From Phaeobacter sp. (GTDB lineage: Bacteria; Pseudomonadota; Alphaproteobacteria; Rhodobacterales; Rhodobacteraceae): a stretch of DNA of 35,029 nt. The notes under the pieces were generated by a model. It saw only the letters and a program-made list of their open reading frames with translations. It did no database searches and had not been told where the DNA came from. The translations under genes were made by a program, and so were the position numbers. Below, in pieces: positions 8,295-17,162 of this stretch. Each line of letters opens with the position of its first letter. The first letter of the stretch is position 1. The DNA lies in contig NZ_JAJDWC010000125.1 in assembly GCF_022825805.1 (NCBI RefSeq), positions 1 through 35,029 of the forward strand, read 5' to 3'.

Positions 8295-9256
8295 AAAGCG
8301 TTCTCCAGTCTTTCCCAGTCTTGGTCTGCGGGCAGCCCCAATCTCAGAAGTGTTTTTGAATACGGAAAGATCCTGCTCCAGATCTGGGAGTGCGCCAAGC
8401 GTTTTTGCCAGTCTTCGGCGTTATCCACCTCGTAGAGCCGAAACAGATCGGTCCCCCCAACGAGGTCGGCCTTATGAGCTGTCATCAGTTGATCGAGGCG
8501 CTGCGCCGCAGCGTGCAGTGACCTGCGGGTTTCGTTGGCCCATGTTTTATCGCGCAGGGCCCGGGTGCCGATCCTCAGGCCCGGGCCAGACACAGCCCAG
8601 GGACCCTGCATGCGGCCAAGCTCTTCGATCAATGCGGGATCACCAATGGCAAAGCCGAGGCGCAGTCCCGCGAGGCCCCAGAACTTGCCAAAGCTCTTCA
8701 GAACGATCACGCCGGGCCGCCGCGCCATTTCGATCAAGCTTTGGTCCGGGCAGACATCGCAAAAGCTCTCGTCAATGATCACAAGCGGCGAAAACGCGGC
8801 GTCATGTGCGGACCACAGGCGACCGTCGGGATTGTTGGGATGGACCAATACACGGGCCTCGGCCGGGCCGCGCGCCGTGATCTGCCAGTTGTGATTGGTA
8901 AATGCGGCGGCGTGTTCATTGTATGTCGGCGTCGTGATTTCGACCCAACGTGGCTCGGCCAATGCCGGGATCGCAGCGATCAACGCAGAGGCGCCGGGGG
9001 CTGGCAGGATCGCCGCACTGGCCGGGACACTCCAGAAGTCGCGTGCAGCCTCGATCAGATCCTGGCGCGCGGCGTCGTCCGGTAGCGCGCCCCAATCAGC
9101 GGCGGTTATGGTCCCGACCGGGTAGGGTGTTGGATTAATGCCTGTGGACAGGTCCATCCACTGATCCAGCGCGCCGCCGTACTGTGCAGCAGCAGCGCTG
9201 AGGTTTCCGCCGTGATCTCGTTTCGGGAGAGGCTTGAGTTCGGATGTGCCTGTCAT
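8291..9256 (-). CDS. cobC: Threonine-phosphate decarboxylase CobC
   Basis: A fold-type I PLP enzyme that supplies aminopropanol phosphate for the lower loop of cobalamin, acting immediately before CobD. The 321-residue product begins [14 protein letters not shown], the typical start of the family. The cofactor-binding pattern is visible: HPNNPDGR with Asn142, DESF with Asp162, and the Schiff-base lysine Lys191 in [15 protein letters not shown] chose the ATG at 9256 because AAGG lies at proper distance ahead of it and the 38 upstream codons do not resemble the family. It forms a two-gene operon with cobD. No B12-box-like sequence was found in the 200 bases upstream. Confidence 0.93.
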   Translation of the reverse strand: MTGTSELKPLPKRDHGGNLSAAAAQYGGALDQWMDLSTGINPTPYPVGTITAADWGALPDDAARQDLIEAARDFWSVPASAAILPAPGASALIAAIPALAEPRWVEITTPTYNEHAAAFTNHNWQITARGPAEARVLVHPNNPDGRLWSAHDAAFSPLVIIDESFCDVCPDQSLIEMARRPGVIVLKSFGKFWGLAGLRLGFAIGDPALIEELGRMQGPWAVSGPGLRIGTRALRDKTWANETRRSLHAAAQRLDQLMTAHKADLVGGTDLFRLYEVDNAEDWQKRLAHSQIWSRIFPYSKTLLRLGLPADQDWERLENAL

Positions 9257-9370
9257 CGTGCGCCTTGGACAATAGGGGCCACAACCCCGGGTCAGGCACA
9301 ATGCCGACTTAGGGTCGAGGTATGGGGTAACAAGAGCGGAAAAGCAACCATAGCGCTGCGCCGTCAGCAA

Positions 9371-9388
9371 CTCCCCAGAAAAGGGGAG
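9371..9388. terminator. Short hairpin downstream of the hydroquinone reductase gene
   Basis: CTCCCC and GGGGAG pair around a six-base AGAAAA loop. It lies 72 bases past the stop of the minus-strand glutathionyl-hydroquinone reductase gene and ahead of cobC, so it could end that transcript. No run of T follows on either strand, so this is a weak call. The rest of 9257-9459 shows no gene. Confidence 0.35.
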
Positions 9389-9459
9389 AGCTTTAGTTCA
9401 GCGGGTTGCCCTCCCAGATCCTTTTGTCCAACCAGATCTTTTTGCACGAGGCAGCCTGG

Positions 9460-10434
9460 TTACCTGCGCCCGTGTGGTTCCATCCAATCCAAAACGGGGT
9501 TGGTGGGAATGATGCGGTGCGGATTTATCGTTTCATGGCTATAGTGGTAGTGCCGCACGATGTGCTGCATCCCCACCGTGTCCGTCACACCGGGATGTTG
9601 ATAAAGCGCGCGTGCATAGGCCCAGAGATTTGGATAATCGATCAGACGACGGCGATTGCATTTGAAATGCAGATGATAGACCGGATCAAACCGCACCAAT
9701 GTTGTGAACAGACGCCAATCCGCCTCGGTCAGGCGCTCGCCGAGCAGGAAGCGATGCTCAGACAGGATGTCTTCGAGCCAATCCATGGTGTCAAACAGCG
9801 GATCCACAGCCGCATCATAAGCTGCCTGTGTCGTGGCAAAACCGCATTTGTAGACGCCGTTGTTCAGCGTTGAATATATGCGGGAATTGACGGCTTCGAT
9901 GGGCTCGCGCAGCTCTTCGGGCCAGAAATCGGTGGTGTTCCCAGTGAGTGTGTCGAATACGCTGTTGAACATCCGAATGATGTCGGCGCTTTCGTTTGAG
10001 ACAATCGTGTTGGTTTGTTTGTCCCAGAGGATGGGAACGGTCACGCGACCGGAATAGCTGGGATCTGCGCGGGTGTAGATCTGATGCGCAAAAGCGCTGC
10101 CGAAGAGAGTGTCACCGGTTGCGCCGTCATCATCGGTTTCAAATGTCCATCCTTTGTCCAGCATGTCTGGATGAACCACAGACACAGAGATATGGTCTGT
10201 CAGATCTTTCAATTGGCGAAAAATCAATGTCCGATGTGCCCAGGGGCAGGCGAGCGACACATAGAGGTGATAGCGGCCACTCTCGGCGGCAAAGCCGCTT
10301 TTGCCAGTGGGCCCGGCCGCCCCATCGGCGGTGATCCAATTGCGAAACTGCGCAGCAGAACGTTTGAAGGCGCCACCACTGGCGGCCGTGTCGTACCACT
10401 GATCGTGCCAAACTCCGTCAATCAATAGGCCCAT
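9460..10434 (-). CDS. yqjG: Glutathionyl-hydroquinone reductase (omega-like glutathione S-transferase, YqjG/ECM4 family)
   Basis: These cytosolic enzymes reduce glutathionyl-hydroquinones back to hydroquinones using glutathione. The 324-residue length fits the family. An N-terminal stretch with FKRSAAQFRNWI leads into a thioredoxin-fold domain with the catalytic CPWAHR motif, Cys63, the same position as in E. coli YqjG. Other family marks are VSVVHPDMLDKGW, the acidic DPSYSGRVTVPILWDKQTNTIVSNESADI region and an all-helical C-terminal domain containing GERLTEADWRLFTTLVRFD and the NLWAYARALYQHPGV segment. The start at 10434 is backed by AAGGAG six bases ahead. It is monocistronic. Confidence 0.93.
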   Translation of the reverse strand: MGLLIDGVWHDQWYDTAASGGAFKRSAAQFRNWITADGAAGPTGKSGFAAESGRYHLYVSLACPWAHRTLIFRQLKDLTDHISVSVVHPDMLDKGWTFETDDDGATGDTLFGSAFAHQIYTRADPSYSGRVTVPILWDKQTNTIVSNESADIIRMFNSVFDTLTGNTTDFWPEELREPIEAVNSRIYSTLNNGVYKCGFATTQAAYDAAVDPLFDTMDWLEDILSEHRFLLGERLTEADWRLFTTLVRFDPVYHLHFKCNRRRLIDYPNLWAYARALYQHPGVTDTVGMQHIVRHYHYSHETINPHRIIPTNPVLDWMEPHGRR

Positions 10435-10533
10435 GGTGATCTCCTTTCACTGATGGGGGTAACCTAGAATTTCGTGGCGCTATCGCCCAGCATCACCAGC
10501 GCGCAGCCTCCCTGCACAGATGCACAGTTTCAG

Positions 10534-10556
10534 AGCGCCCCCTGACACGGGGGGCT
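10534..10556. other. GC-rich hairpin in the intergenic region before the 120-aa protein
   Basis: AGC-G-CCCCC and GGGGG-GCT pair with one bulged G around a TGACAC loop. It lies about 100 bases upstream of yqjG on one side and about 160 bases upstream of the 120-residue gene on the other. It has no following T-run. It may be a leader structure or chance. A TTGACC at 10576-10581 downstream could serve as a -35 element for the plus-strand gene, with only a poor -10 match 17 bases on. Confidence 0.3.
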
Positions 10557-10718
10557 GTGTTGCCGGAACAACCGATTGACCTGTTTCAAAAAGTTCACTT
10601 GATTTTAGCGATTTGCGAGGCACCCTTGGGATAGGAGCGAAGCTTCAACCGCAGCGTTGATGGCCAGAAATGCATGGCCCAGACCGCGACGCGGGTCAAA
10701 GTAGGGAAGGTCAGTCCG

Positions 10719-11081
10719 ATGACGACATATGTGCCTAAAGCTGTGCAGGATGCACTGGATGCCGCCCGCCTTGACGGGCTGAAAAAAAAGAGCCGCCTTC
10801 GGGTTGCTGTGGATGAGGAGACCATTCCTGTCCTGCGCATGTGGAAGGATGGGTTTTCTGTTGAGGCAGAGAATGCGCCACAGCTGCGCGGCCTTGTTGA
10901 TCTATATGACGGCGCGCGCCACCTGTCCCAATGTCTGATCGTTGCTGCGAATTTTGAAGGCGATGAGATTCTTTATGAATTCAAACGCGCGACACCGGCA
11001 GCGGATTCTGCTCCGCTCGACTTTTATCGCAAACCCGATGCGCCCATCGGTCTGATCGGTCGGGAAGACATCTCGTTCTGA
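10719..11081 (+). CDS. Conserved hypothetical protein, 120 aa
   Basis: The product begins MTTYVPKAVQDALDAARLDG and has a basic KKKSRLRVAV segment, an alternating strand-rich middle (WKDGFSVEAENAPQLRGLVDLYDG), and the aromatic and charged LYEFKRAT near position 90. It ends with a segment containing DFYRKPD and IGLIGREDISF. No signal peptide, membrane segment or catalytic motif is visible. It reads like a small cytosolic protein conserved in Rhodobacteraceae, but I do not know its role. The ATG at 10719 is preferred over one 45 bases upstream because GGGAAGG lies eight bases ahead of it. Confidence 0.75.
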   Translation: MTTYVPKAVQDALDAARLDGLKKKSRLRVAVDEETIPVLRMWKDGFSVEAENAPQLRGLVDLYDGARHLSQCLIVAANFEGDEILYEFKRATPAADSAPLDFYRKPDAPIGLIGREDISF

Positions 11082-11105
11082 TTTTTCCCGCCGGATGGCC
11101 CACGA

Positions 11106-11126
11106 GACGCCCACCCAAAGGGCGTC
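11106..11126. terminator. Hairpin between convergent genes
   Basis: GACGCCC and GGGCGTC pair perfectly around a seven-base ACCCAAA loop. It sits 24 bases after the 120-residue gene's stop and 36 bases after the stop of the convergent minus-strand C-S lyase gene, so it could serve both. No strong T-run follows on either side. Confidence 0.5.
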
Positions 11127-11162
11127 CCGATCTGTTTCGCAATGCTGGTATAGAGGCCGCGC

Positions 11163-12335
11163 CTATTGAAGGTCGGCGAATGCGTCGCGCAATCTGTTGC
11201 AAGCATCCTCGATGCGCGACCGTTGTGTGCCGAGGTTGAAGCGCAAGAAGGATTCGCCCCCAGTGCCAAAGGTGGTGCCATGGTTGGCAGCAATCTTCGC
11301 CGCCTGTTCAACCCGCGCCGTGAACTCTGCCTGCTCCATACCGGTCCCAGAAAAATCCACCCACGCCAGATATGTCGCCTGCAGCTCAACGGATCGCAAA
11401 CCGGGGATCGCATTCACGGCTGCATCAAACAACTTCCTGTTGCCGTCTAGGTAGGCCACCAAGTCATCGACCCATGCTGCACCTTCTGGCGAGTATGCAC
11501 AGGCGGTTGCCCATTGCCCGGGAGAGTTGGGCGCCAGCGCCAATGCCATCATCCGGCGGGAAAATTGAGCGCGCAGATCAGGATCCGGGATGATGACCTG
11601 CCCGGTATGCATGCCGGCAAAGTTGAATGTCTTTGAGGGGGCAGTCAGCATCAGCAGCCGATCGGTGATGTCGGGGGCTGCGTTCTGCATTGGGATATGC
11701 GTCGCATCACCATAGACCAGATCGTGGTGGATCTCATCTGACAGCAGGATCAGATCATGGCGTTTGGCGAAATCAGCGACAGCGCGCAGCTCTTCTTGTG
11801 TCCAAACGCGCCCTCCCGGATTATGCGGTGAGCAAAGGATGACCATTTTCTCCTGCCCGGTCATCTGCGCGTCATAGGCGTCGAAATCCATTTCGTATCG
11901 CCCGTTGGTCTGGGTCATCTGACATTCCACGACCTGGCGTCCCGCATTGCGGATCACCTTGGCAAAGGCGTGGTAGACCGGCGTAAACAATACGATCCCA
12001 TCCCCTGGCTTGGTAAACGTGTCGAGACACATGCCCACACCATTAACCAGACCCGTTGTGGTGAAAATCGCATCGGCGTCGACCTCCCAGCCGTGCCGGG
12101 TTTGCATCCACCAACGGATCGCGTCTTTGTAGGGGCCATCGCAATTGACATAGCCATAGACACCATGATCAGCCATCTCGCGCATTTTGTTGGTCACGAC
12201 GTCTGGAACTGCGAAATCCATATCCGCGACCCACATCGCCAGCCCGTCATCCTGCGGCACGTTGTAGAGGTCGCTCATCATATCCCATTTTGCGCAGTGG
12301 GTGCCGCGCCGATCGATGACTGTATCAAAATCCAT
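11163..12335 (-). CDS. patB: MalY/PatB-type PLP-dependent C-S lyase (cystathionine beta-lyase like)
   Basis: Fold-type I PLP enzymes of this group cleave the C-S bond of cystathionine or related cysteine conjugates, giving a thiol, pyruvate and ammonia. The 390-residue protein has the usual start (DFDTVIDRRGTHCAKWD), the MWVADMDF motif near 34-41, the HNPGGRVW substrate loop (Asn172), SDEIHHDLVY with cofactor-contacting Asp200, and the Schiff-base lysine Lys235 in TAPSKTFNFAG. The ATG at 12335 has GGAG ahead of it; a longer frame from 12389 adds 18 residues that do not resemble the family. Whether it acts in methionine synthesis or in degrading other sulfur conjugates cannot be told from sequence; no methionine genes are adjacent. 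Confidence 0.88.
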   Translation of the reverse strand: MDFDTVIDRRGTHCAKWDMMSDLYNVPQDDGLAMWVADMDFAVPDVVTNKMREMADHGVYGYVNCDGPYKDAIRWWMQTRHGWEVDADAIFTTTGLVNGVGMCLDTFTKPGDGIVLFTPVYHAFAKVIRNAGRQVVECQMTQTNGRYEMDFDAYDAQMTGQEKMVILCSPHNPGGRVWTQEELRAVADFAKRHDLILLSDEIHHDLVYGDATHIPMQNAAPDITDRLLMLTAPSKTFNFAGMHTGQVIIPDPDLRAQFSRRMMALALAPNSPGQWATACAYSPEGAAWVDDLVAYLDGNRKLFDAAVNAIPGLRSVELQATYLAWVDFSGTGMEQAEFTARVEQAAKIAANHGTTFGTGGESFLRFNLGTQRSRIEDACNRLRDAFADLQ

Positions 12336-12432
12336 GGTGAAAACTCCGTTGGTGCCCGCAGAAGCTAACGCCGCCAGCGCTGGGCGCAAGGGGGGCGTTG
12401 CAGGGCGGGCTGCAATGGCCTAAATCAGCCTC

Positions 12433-12951
12433 ATGAAACGTCCGATCCTGATCCACCCCGATCCCCGTCTGAAAAAAGTCTGCGCGCCGGTGCCAGATAT
12501 GTCCGATGCGCTGCGCAGTCTCGCGGATGATATGTTGGAAACCATGTATGCCGCGCCGGGTATCGGGCTGGCCGCGCCGCAGATTGGTGTGATGGATCGT
12601 CTGATTGTGTTGGACTGCGCGAAAGAGGGTGATGAAAACCCGCGCCCTCTGGTCATGTTCAACCCGCAGATCACGGCGTCGTCGGATGAAACAAACGTCT
12701 ACGAAGAAGGGTGTTTGTCGATCCCTGATCAATACGCCGAGGTCACCCGCCCCAAGGTGGTCGATGTGGAATGGATGGATCGCGATGGAAACGCCTGCAG
12801 CGAAACGTTTGATGGTCTTTGGGCGACCTGTGTTCAGCATGAACTCGATCACTTGGACGGCAAGTTGTTCATCGACTATCTCAAGCCGCTGAAACGCCAG
12901 ATGATCACCCGCAAGATGCAGAAGCTGAAGCGCGAGCGTGCAAGGGGCTAA
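12433..12951 (+). CDS. def: Peptide deformylase (canonical copy)
   Basis: Peptide deformylase removes the formyl group from the initiator methionine of new proteins. All three motifs are intact in this 172-residue copy: GIGLAAPQIG at 43-52, EGCLSIP with metal ligand Cys94, and QHELDHLDG with ligands His136 and His140 and catalytic Glu137. The C-terminal helix is long and basic (KRQMITRKMQKLKRERARG), as in the bacterial type I enzymes that dock near the ribosomal exit tunnel. It is the first of three deformylase-family genes followed by fmt. The ribosome binding site is weak. Confidence 0.97.
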   Translation: MKRPILIHPDPRLKKVCAPVPDMSDALRSLADDMLETMYAAPGIGLAAPQIGVMDRLIVLDCAKEGDENPRPLVMFNPQITASSDETNVYEEGCLSIPDQYAEVTRPKVVDVEWMDRDGNACSETFDGLWATCVQHELDHLDGKLFIDYLKPLKRQMITRKMQKLKRERARG

Positions 12952-13011
12952 CGCCTTTCGCGCGTCCATGGACGGTTTGGGACGCGCACCTGCCGAGGAA
13001 AGGGCCATCTG

Positions 13012-13521
13012 ATGGCTGTTTTGCAAATTGTTGCCTGGCCCGATCCTGTGCTGTCAGCAGTGGCTGAACCGGCTACCGATGTGTCAGAAATCGCGGATCT
13101 GGCCGCTGATATGTTGGAGACAATGTATTCGGCGCCCGGTCGTGGTCTTGCGGCTCCTCAGGTGGGCCACTCCCTGCGCTTGTTCGTCATGGACACCACC
13201 TGGAAAGACGAGGAACGCACGCCTATGGTGTTCATCAACCCAGAGATCTTGGACCGATCATCCATGATGACTGTCGGGCCCGAAGGATGTCTGTCCATCA
13301 AGGGCGTAAGCCTGGATGTGGAACGATCCGATTGGGTCGATGTTGCATGGACCACACTGCAGGGCGAACGGCGGACGCAACGGTTCGATGGGTTTGATGC
13401 GATCTGCATCCAGCATGAAAACGACCACCTTGATGGTCTTGTGACGTTTGACCGTGTGTCCGCTGCGGTGCGCAAAGAGGTCGAAGCGGCCTATCATTTA
13501 CTTTTGGAGACCACAAAATGA
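13012..13521 (+). CDS. def: Second peptide deformylase paralog, catalytic residues kept
   Basis: This 169-residue paralog retains the metal and catalytic residues (Cys93 in EGCLS, His135, Glu136 and His139 in QHENDHLDG). It differs in motif 1, where Arg44 stands in GRGLAAPQVG instead of the usual Ile or Val, and after the cysteine it reads IKGV instead of IPG/IPD, both near the peptide-binding pocket. The basic C-terminal helix of the first copy is reduced. It should be active, possibly with another substrate preference. It is preceded by AGGAAAGGG and its stop overlaps the start of the third copy by four bases (ATGA). Confidence 0.9.
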   Translation: MAVLQIVAWPDPVLSAVAEPATDVSEIADLAADMLETMYSAPGRGLAAPQVGHSLRLFVMDTTWKDEERTPMVFINPEILDRSSMMTVGPEGCLSIKGVSLDVERSDWVDVAWTTLQGERRTQRFDGFDAICIQHENDHLDGLVTFDRVSAAVRKEVEAAYHLLLETTK

Positions 13522-14015
13522 CCGTTCGTACCTGTTTGCCCTGGCCTGACAAACATCTGCGCAGCCGTGCGGCAGAGGTGTCGTCCATCACTGAAGAAAC
13601 GCTTCAGATCTGGCAGGATATGATCGACACGATGGAGGCAATGCCCGGCGTTGGTCTGGCTGCCAACCAAATTGGTATCCTACAGCGTCTTGCGGTTGTG
13701 GATGGCTCGGCTGAGCGTGGCCGTGCGGTGCGATTGGCCAATCCAGAGGTGCTGCATGCCTCCGTCGAATTGCGGGCGCATGAGGAGGCCAGCCCGAACC
13801 TTCCCGGTGTATCAGCCAATATCAAACGCCCACGTGCGGTGACGGTTCGCTATATGGATGAAACCGGCGCAGTTGTTGAACGTGATTTTGTGGGGATCGA
13901 AGCCACCAGTGTTCAGCATCAGATCGATCATCTGAACGGCAAGATGTATTTTGATCGCCTGTCCAAGGTGAAGCGCGATATGCTGCTGCGCAAAGCGAAA
14001 AAGCTGAACGGCTGA
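13518..14015 (+). CDS. Degenerate deformylase-family protein lacking catalytic Cys and Glu
   Basis: The 165-residue product is clearly homologous to its two neighbours. Motif 1 is [10 protein letters not shown] at 44-53 and motif 3 sits in the right place, but motif 2 EGCLS is replaced by EASPN, putting Ser92 where the metal-binding cysteine belongs, and motif 3 reads QHQIDHLNG with Gln135 replacing the catalytic glutamate. Both histidines (134 and 138) remain. In known deformylases the cysteine is a metal ligand and the glutamate is the general acid-base, so ordinary deformylase activity is unlikely. The frame is intact and the basic C-terminal helix ([14 protein letters not shown]) is kept, so it is not a decayed gene. 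It is translationally coupled to the second copy and followed by fmt 71 bases on. Databases will probably call it def. Confidence 0.85.
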   Translation: MTVRTCLPWPDKHLRSRAAEVSSITEETLQIWQDMIDTMEAMPGVGLAANQIGILQRLAVVDGSAERGRAVRLANPEVLHASVELRAHEEASPNLPGVSANIKRPRAVTVRYMDETGAVVERDFVGIEATSVQHQIDHLNGKMYFDRLSKVKRDMLLRKAKKLNG

Positions 14016-14086
14016 TCACGACCAAAGAACTAAATCGGCTGACGACACCCTTCTGTGGGGGCAAGCCAACGGAAAAGAGGCGGCGA

Positions 14087-14995
14087 ATGCGCATTGTTTT
14101 TATGGGAACTCCCGACTTCTCGGTTCCGATCTTGGATGCGCTTGTTGCAGCGGGCCATGACATTGCAGCCGTGTATTGCCAGCCGCCCCGGCCTGCAGGA
14201 CGTGGGAAGAAAGATCGGCCAACACCGGTTCACGCGCGGGCCGAGGCGCTGGGGCTTGAGGTGCGCCATCCCGCCAACTTCAAGGACGCGGAAGCACGGA
14301 CTGCCTTTTCAGATCTTGCCGCGGATCTCGCGGTTGTGGTGGCCTATGGCCTGATCCTGCCTCAGAGCATTTTGGACGCCCCAAAACACGGTTGTCTGAA
14401 CATTCACGCCAGTCTGCTGCCAAGATGGCGGGGGGCCGCCCCTATTCACCGGGCCATTATGGCCGGTGATGCCCAAACGGGTGTAGGGATCATGCAGATG
14501 GAGGCGGGCTTGGACACCGGGCCTGTGCTGCTGGAACAGACAACGGACATCGCAGCGGATGAAACCACTGCGGATCTCCATGATCGTTTGTCGGCCATGG
14601 GTGCCGATCTGATCGTGCGCGCGATCGAGCAATTGCCCGACCTCAGCCCGAAGGTGCAATCCCAACACGGGGTGACCTATGCGCATAAGATCTCCAAATC
14701 CGAGGCGCGCATTGATTGGGCGCAGTCATCTGTGGAGGTAGATCGCCAGATCCGCGGTTTATCGCCGTTTCCGGGTGCCTGGTGTGAATTGGAGGGGCAG
14801 CGTGTGAAACTGCTCGCCTCTCGTGTGATCGATGGCAACGGGGCGCCGGGAACGGTTTTGGATGATGCGCTGTCTGTCGCCTGTGGCGACGGCGCCGTGG
14901 AACTGCTGCGCCTGCAGCGTCCCGGCAAAGGCGCCCAGGAGCGAGAGGTTTTCCTGCGGGGCTTTCCGCTTGCGAAGGGTGCGCGCTTTGAATGA
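14087..14995 (+). CDS. fmt: Methionyl-tRNA formyltransferase
   Basis: Fmt formylates Met-tRNA(fMet) with 10-formyltetrahydrofolate, the counterpart of the deformylase reaction encoded just upstream. The 302-residue protein has the usual [19 protein letters not shown] start, the folate-site [14 protein letters not shown] motif with its catalytic His, the [15 protein letters not shown] loop with the catalytic Asp, and a C-terminal OB-like domain ([11 protein letters not shown] onward). AAGAGG lies seven bases before the ATG. Placement after the deformylase genes is the common bacterial arrangement. Confidence 0.97.
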   Translation: MRIVFMGTPDFSVPILDALVAAGHDIAAVYCQPPRPAGRGKKDRPTPVHARAEALGLEVRHPANFKDAEARTAFSDLAADLAVVVAYGLILPQSILDAPKHGCLNIHASLLPRWRGAAPIHRAIMAGDAQTGVGIMQMEAGLDTGPVLLEQTTDIAADETTADLHDRLSAMGADLIVRAIEQLPDLSPKVQSQHGVTYAHKISKSEARIDWAQSSVEVDRQIRGLSPFPGAWCELEGQRVKLLASRVIDGNGAPGTVLDDALSVACGDGAVELLRLQRPGKGAQEREVFLRGFPLAKGARFE

Positions 14996-15015
14996 AGGCA
15001 GGTCTCGATCGCGTT

Positions 15016-15639
15016 TCAACTGCGGGGTGGGCGCGAGCGATAGACTGGCAAATGCCAGCCAAACGCGATTGATCCTGCCCGCAACACCCAACATGTGAGG
15101 GCACAAACACTCAGCGCCCATTGCGTGGGTAGCCCATAGCTGATCGCGACAACAGCGCAGATCGCACCCGCCATGGCGCAGGAGATGTACAACTCACCTT
15201 GTTTCAACACCAATGGCACCTCGTTGCAGACAACGTCCCGCATCAACCCGCCCAAGGTGCCGGTTGCCATGCCCATCAACACAACAATGATGGCCGGTTG
15301 GTCGCTGACCAATGCCGCGCCCGTGCCAGCGGACACCGCAATGGCGAGCGCAAAGCTGTCCAGCCAGACCACCCATCGCAGACGGCTTTCCACCAGATGA
15401 GCGGTGAAGAAAACCACAACTGCCGCGCCACCTGCGATCAGGATGTTGTTTGGATCCGCAATCCAAAACACAGTGTCCCGGTTTAGCAGGAGGTCGCGGA
15501 CCGTGCCGCCGCCGACCGCTGTCAAACACGCGACAAAGGCAAAGCCGACGATGTCCAGCTGCGCACGGCTTGCAACCAATGCGCCGGATGCCGCAAAAAC
15601 CAGGACTGACGCATAGTCGAGGAGCGTGAGGATGCTCAT
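15016..15639 (-). CDS. TRIC/UPF0126 (YadS-like) membrane protein
   Basis: A 207-residue integral membrane protein made of two homologous three-helix repeats, each carrying the family glycine-rich motif: [13 protein letters not shown] in the first and [12 protein letters not shown] in the second. This is the layout of prokaryotic trimeric intracellular cation (TRIC) channels and the glycine-transport-associated UPF0126 proteins. About seven hydrophobic segments are visible, with a short charged tail at the C-terminus. The start overlaps the rnhA stop by four bases (ATGA), so it is the last gene of a minus-strand operon. Ion selectivity cannot be inferred. Confidence 0.88.
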   Translation of the reverse strand: MSILTLLDYASVLVFAASGALVASRAQLDIVGFAFVACLTAVGGGTVRDLLLNRDTVFWIADPNNILIAGGAAVVVFFTAHLVESRLRWVVWLDSFALAIAVSAGTGAALVSDQPAIIVVLMGMATGTLGGLMRDVVCNEVPLVLKQGELYISCAMAGAICAVVAISYGLPTQWALSVCALTCWVLRAGSIAFGWHLPVYRSRPPRS

Positions 15640-16103
15640 GCTTTGGATTTGTTGGGTTTGAACGGTGCCATGCCCGCGCGGGCAAGTTCATCGGCGCGTT
15701 CGTTCTCCGGGTGGCCAGCGTGGCCTTTCACCCATTCCCACGTCACGGTATGGCGACGCTGTGCCTCGTCCAGGCGCTGCCACAGCTCCACATTCTTGAC
15801 GGGTTTCTTTGATGCCGTTTTCCAGCCATTGCGCTTCCAGCCGTGAATCCAGCCGGTGACGCCATTTTTCACATAGGCGGAGTCTGTCACCACAGTGATT
15901 GTCGATGGGCGCGCCAGGCTCTCCAGAGCGTTGATGGCCGCCAACAATTCCATTCGGTTGTTGGTGGTTTCCGGCTCGCCGCCCTTGAGCTCTTTTTCCT
16001 TCAGGACCGCATCGCCATCCATGGCCCGCAACAGCGCGCCCCATCCCCCTGGTCCTGGATTACCGGAGCAGGCGCCGTCGGTATAGGCAAACAGATCAGC
16101 CAT
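15636..16103 (-). CDS. rnhA: Ribonuclease HI
   Basis: RNase HI cuts the RNA strand of RNA-DNA hybrids. The 155-residue product has all active-site residues: Asp9 in [15 protein letters not shown], Glu52 in [10 protein letters not shown], Asp74 in VVTDSAYV, His128 in [11 protein letters not shown] and Asp138. The basic handle region ([18 protein letters not shown]) is present. I chose the ATG at 16103, directly before the catalytic strand; longer upstream sequence in frame belongs to the overlapping methyltransferase gene, whose last eight bases overlap this start. Confidence 0.96.
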   Translation of the reverse strand: MADLFAYTDGACSGNPGPGGWGALLRAMDGDAVLKEKELKGGEPETTNNRMELLAAINALESLARPSTITVVTDSAYVKNGVTGWIHGWKRNGWKTASKKPVKNVELWQRLDEAQRRHTVTWEWVKGHAGHPENERADELARAGMAPFKPNKSKA

Positions 16104-16710
16104 GACAGGCCACCGAAATCCATTGTGCGACAGTCCCGTCCAACCCAGTGCTCTCGCCGTGGACAGTGTTTTGGGGCGTGAACCCAGCGGCATGAAGCAA
16201 CTGCAGCAATTCCTCTTCCTCGTAGTAGGTGTAAAGTCGGCCAATCGGGTCGCGCGCTTCGCCTGTTCCCAGCTTCAGGGCGATGTAGAAGGGAGCGTGG
16301 CTGCGCAATACGCGCCGGATCCGCGCCAAATGCCCAGGGAATGCTGCGCGCGGCGCGTGCAGCAGGCTGAAATTGGCCCAAACTCCGTCGTAGATATCTT
16401 CGCCGTCGATGTCGTCAAAGCTGGCCAGCAGCGTTGTGACGCCTCGGTGTCGGGCCGCCAGTTTGAGCATCTCGTCGGACGCGTCCATCGCAATCGGTGC
16501 CAACCCCGCTTTGGCCATGACAGCGCTGGAGACACCAGGTCCGCATCCCAAATCGAGCACTTTGCCCCCCTTGGGACAGGCTGCAATGAAGGCTGCAAGC
16601 TGCGGGTCGTTTTCCATCGCGCGTTCATTTTGTTCGACATAATCCTGCGCCCGCGCAGCATAGACATCAAGTGTTTCGCGATCTGTCCCAGTGAGCGACG
16701 AGCCAGTCAT
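16096..16710 (-). CDS. Class I SAM-dependent methyltransferase
   Basis: The 204-residue protein has the SAM-binding glycine loop [16 protein letters not shown], the acidic strand end MDASDEML and the [21 protein letters not shown] post-loop typical of small-molecule methyltransferases of the UbiE/TehB type. The N-terminal helix [15 protein letters not shown] is also characteristic. Substrate unknown. The chosen ATG at 16710 shares one base with the upstream gene's stop (TGATG), showing translational coupling; a longer frame to 16800 would run back into that gene. It overlaps rnhA by eight bases. Confidence 0.88.
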   Translation of the reverse strand: MTGSSLTGTDRETLDVYAARAQDYVEQNERAMENDPQLAAFIAACPKGGKVLDLGCGPGVSSAVMAKAGLAPIAMDASDEMLKLAARHRGVTTLLASFDDIDGEDIYDGVWANFSLLHAPRAAFPGHLARIRRVLRSHAPFYIALKLGTGEARDPIGRLYTYYEEEELLQLLHAAGFTPQNTVHGESTGLDGTVAQWISVACHG

Positions 16711-17162
16711 CAGAAATACACTCCGACCGAAAGACAAAGCAAAACGATCACCGTCAACAGAAGGCGCAGATGCATCCACCACGGTGGTGTCAGTTTCCAT
16801 GTGTAAAAGGCGAAATCCAGCAACAGCAAACCGGCAAACCCGTAAATCAGGTTCACGGCGGCGCTAGTGGGGCCACCGCCGGTCATGAAAAAGGCCCAGA
16901 GCGCAGGAATGACCGACAAGGCGTAACCCACGGCCGCGCGCATGCCAGAGGTTCGCGTTGCAAACCCCCAAAGCACGCCGGACATGAAGCTCAGGATAAC
17001 CGCTCCGTAGGAGAGTTGAATGTAGGGGCCAACAAACCGTGGGCCCAGTGCATCCAGCCCCCAGGTCAGCAATCCTGGAAAGGACAGTGTCGCAGCGCCC
17101 CACACAAAGGGTATCAGACCAGCCAGACCCAACAGTAGGGGGGCAAGGGGTATTCGGCGCAT
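16710..17162 (-). CDS. DUF3429-family membrane protein
   Basis: A 150-residue protein with about five hydrophobic segments. The pattern LAGLIPFVWGA, then YGAVILSFMSGVLWGFA and a GFAGLLLLDFAFYTWKLTPPWW segment matches the DUF3429 family as I know it. Its function is unknown. It is the first gene of a four-gene minus-strand run (DUF3429, methyltransferase, rnhA, TRIC-like) in which every junction overlaps. GGAG lies about six bases ahead of the start. Confidence 0.8.
   Translation of the reverse strand: MRRIPLAPLLLGLAGLIPFVWGAATLSFPGLLTWGLDALGPRFVGPYIQLSYGAVILSFMSGVLWGFATRTSGMRAAVGYALSVIPALWAFFMTGGGPTSAAVNLIYGFAGLLLLDFAFYTWKLTPPWWMHLRLLLTVIVLLCLSVGVYF

Noticed and set aside
9257..9459. Possible cobalamin riboswitch upstream of cobC
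   Set aside because: I looked for the B12 box and the conserved GC-rich core on the minus strand and saw neither.
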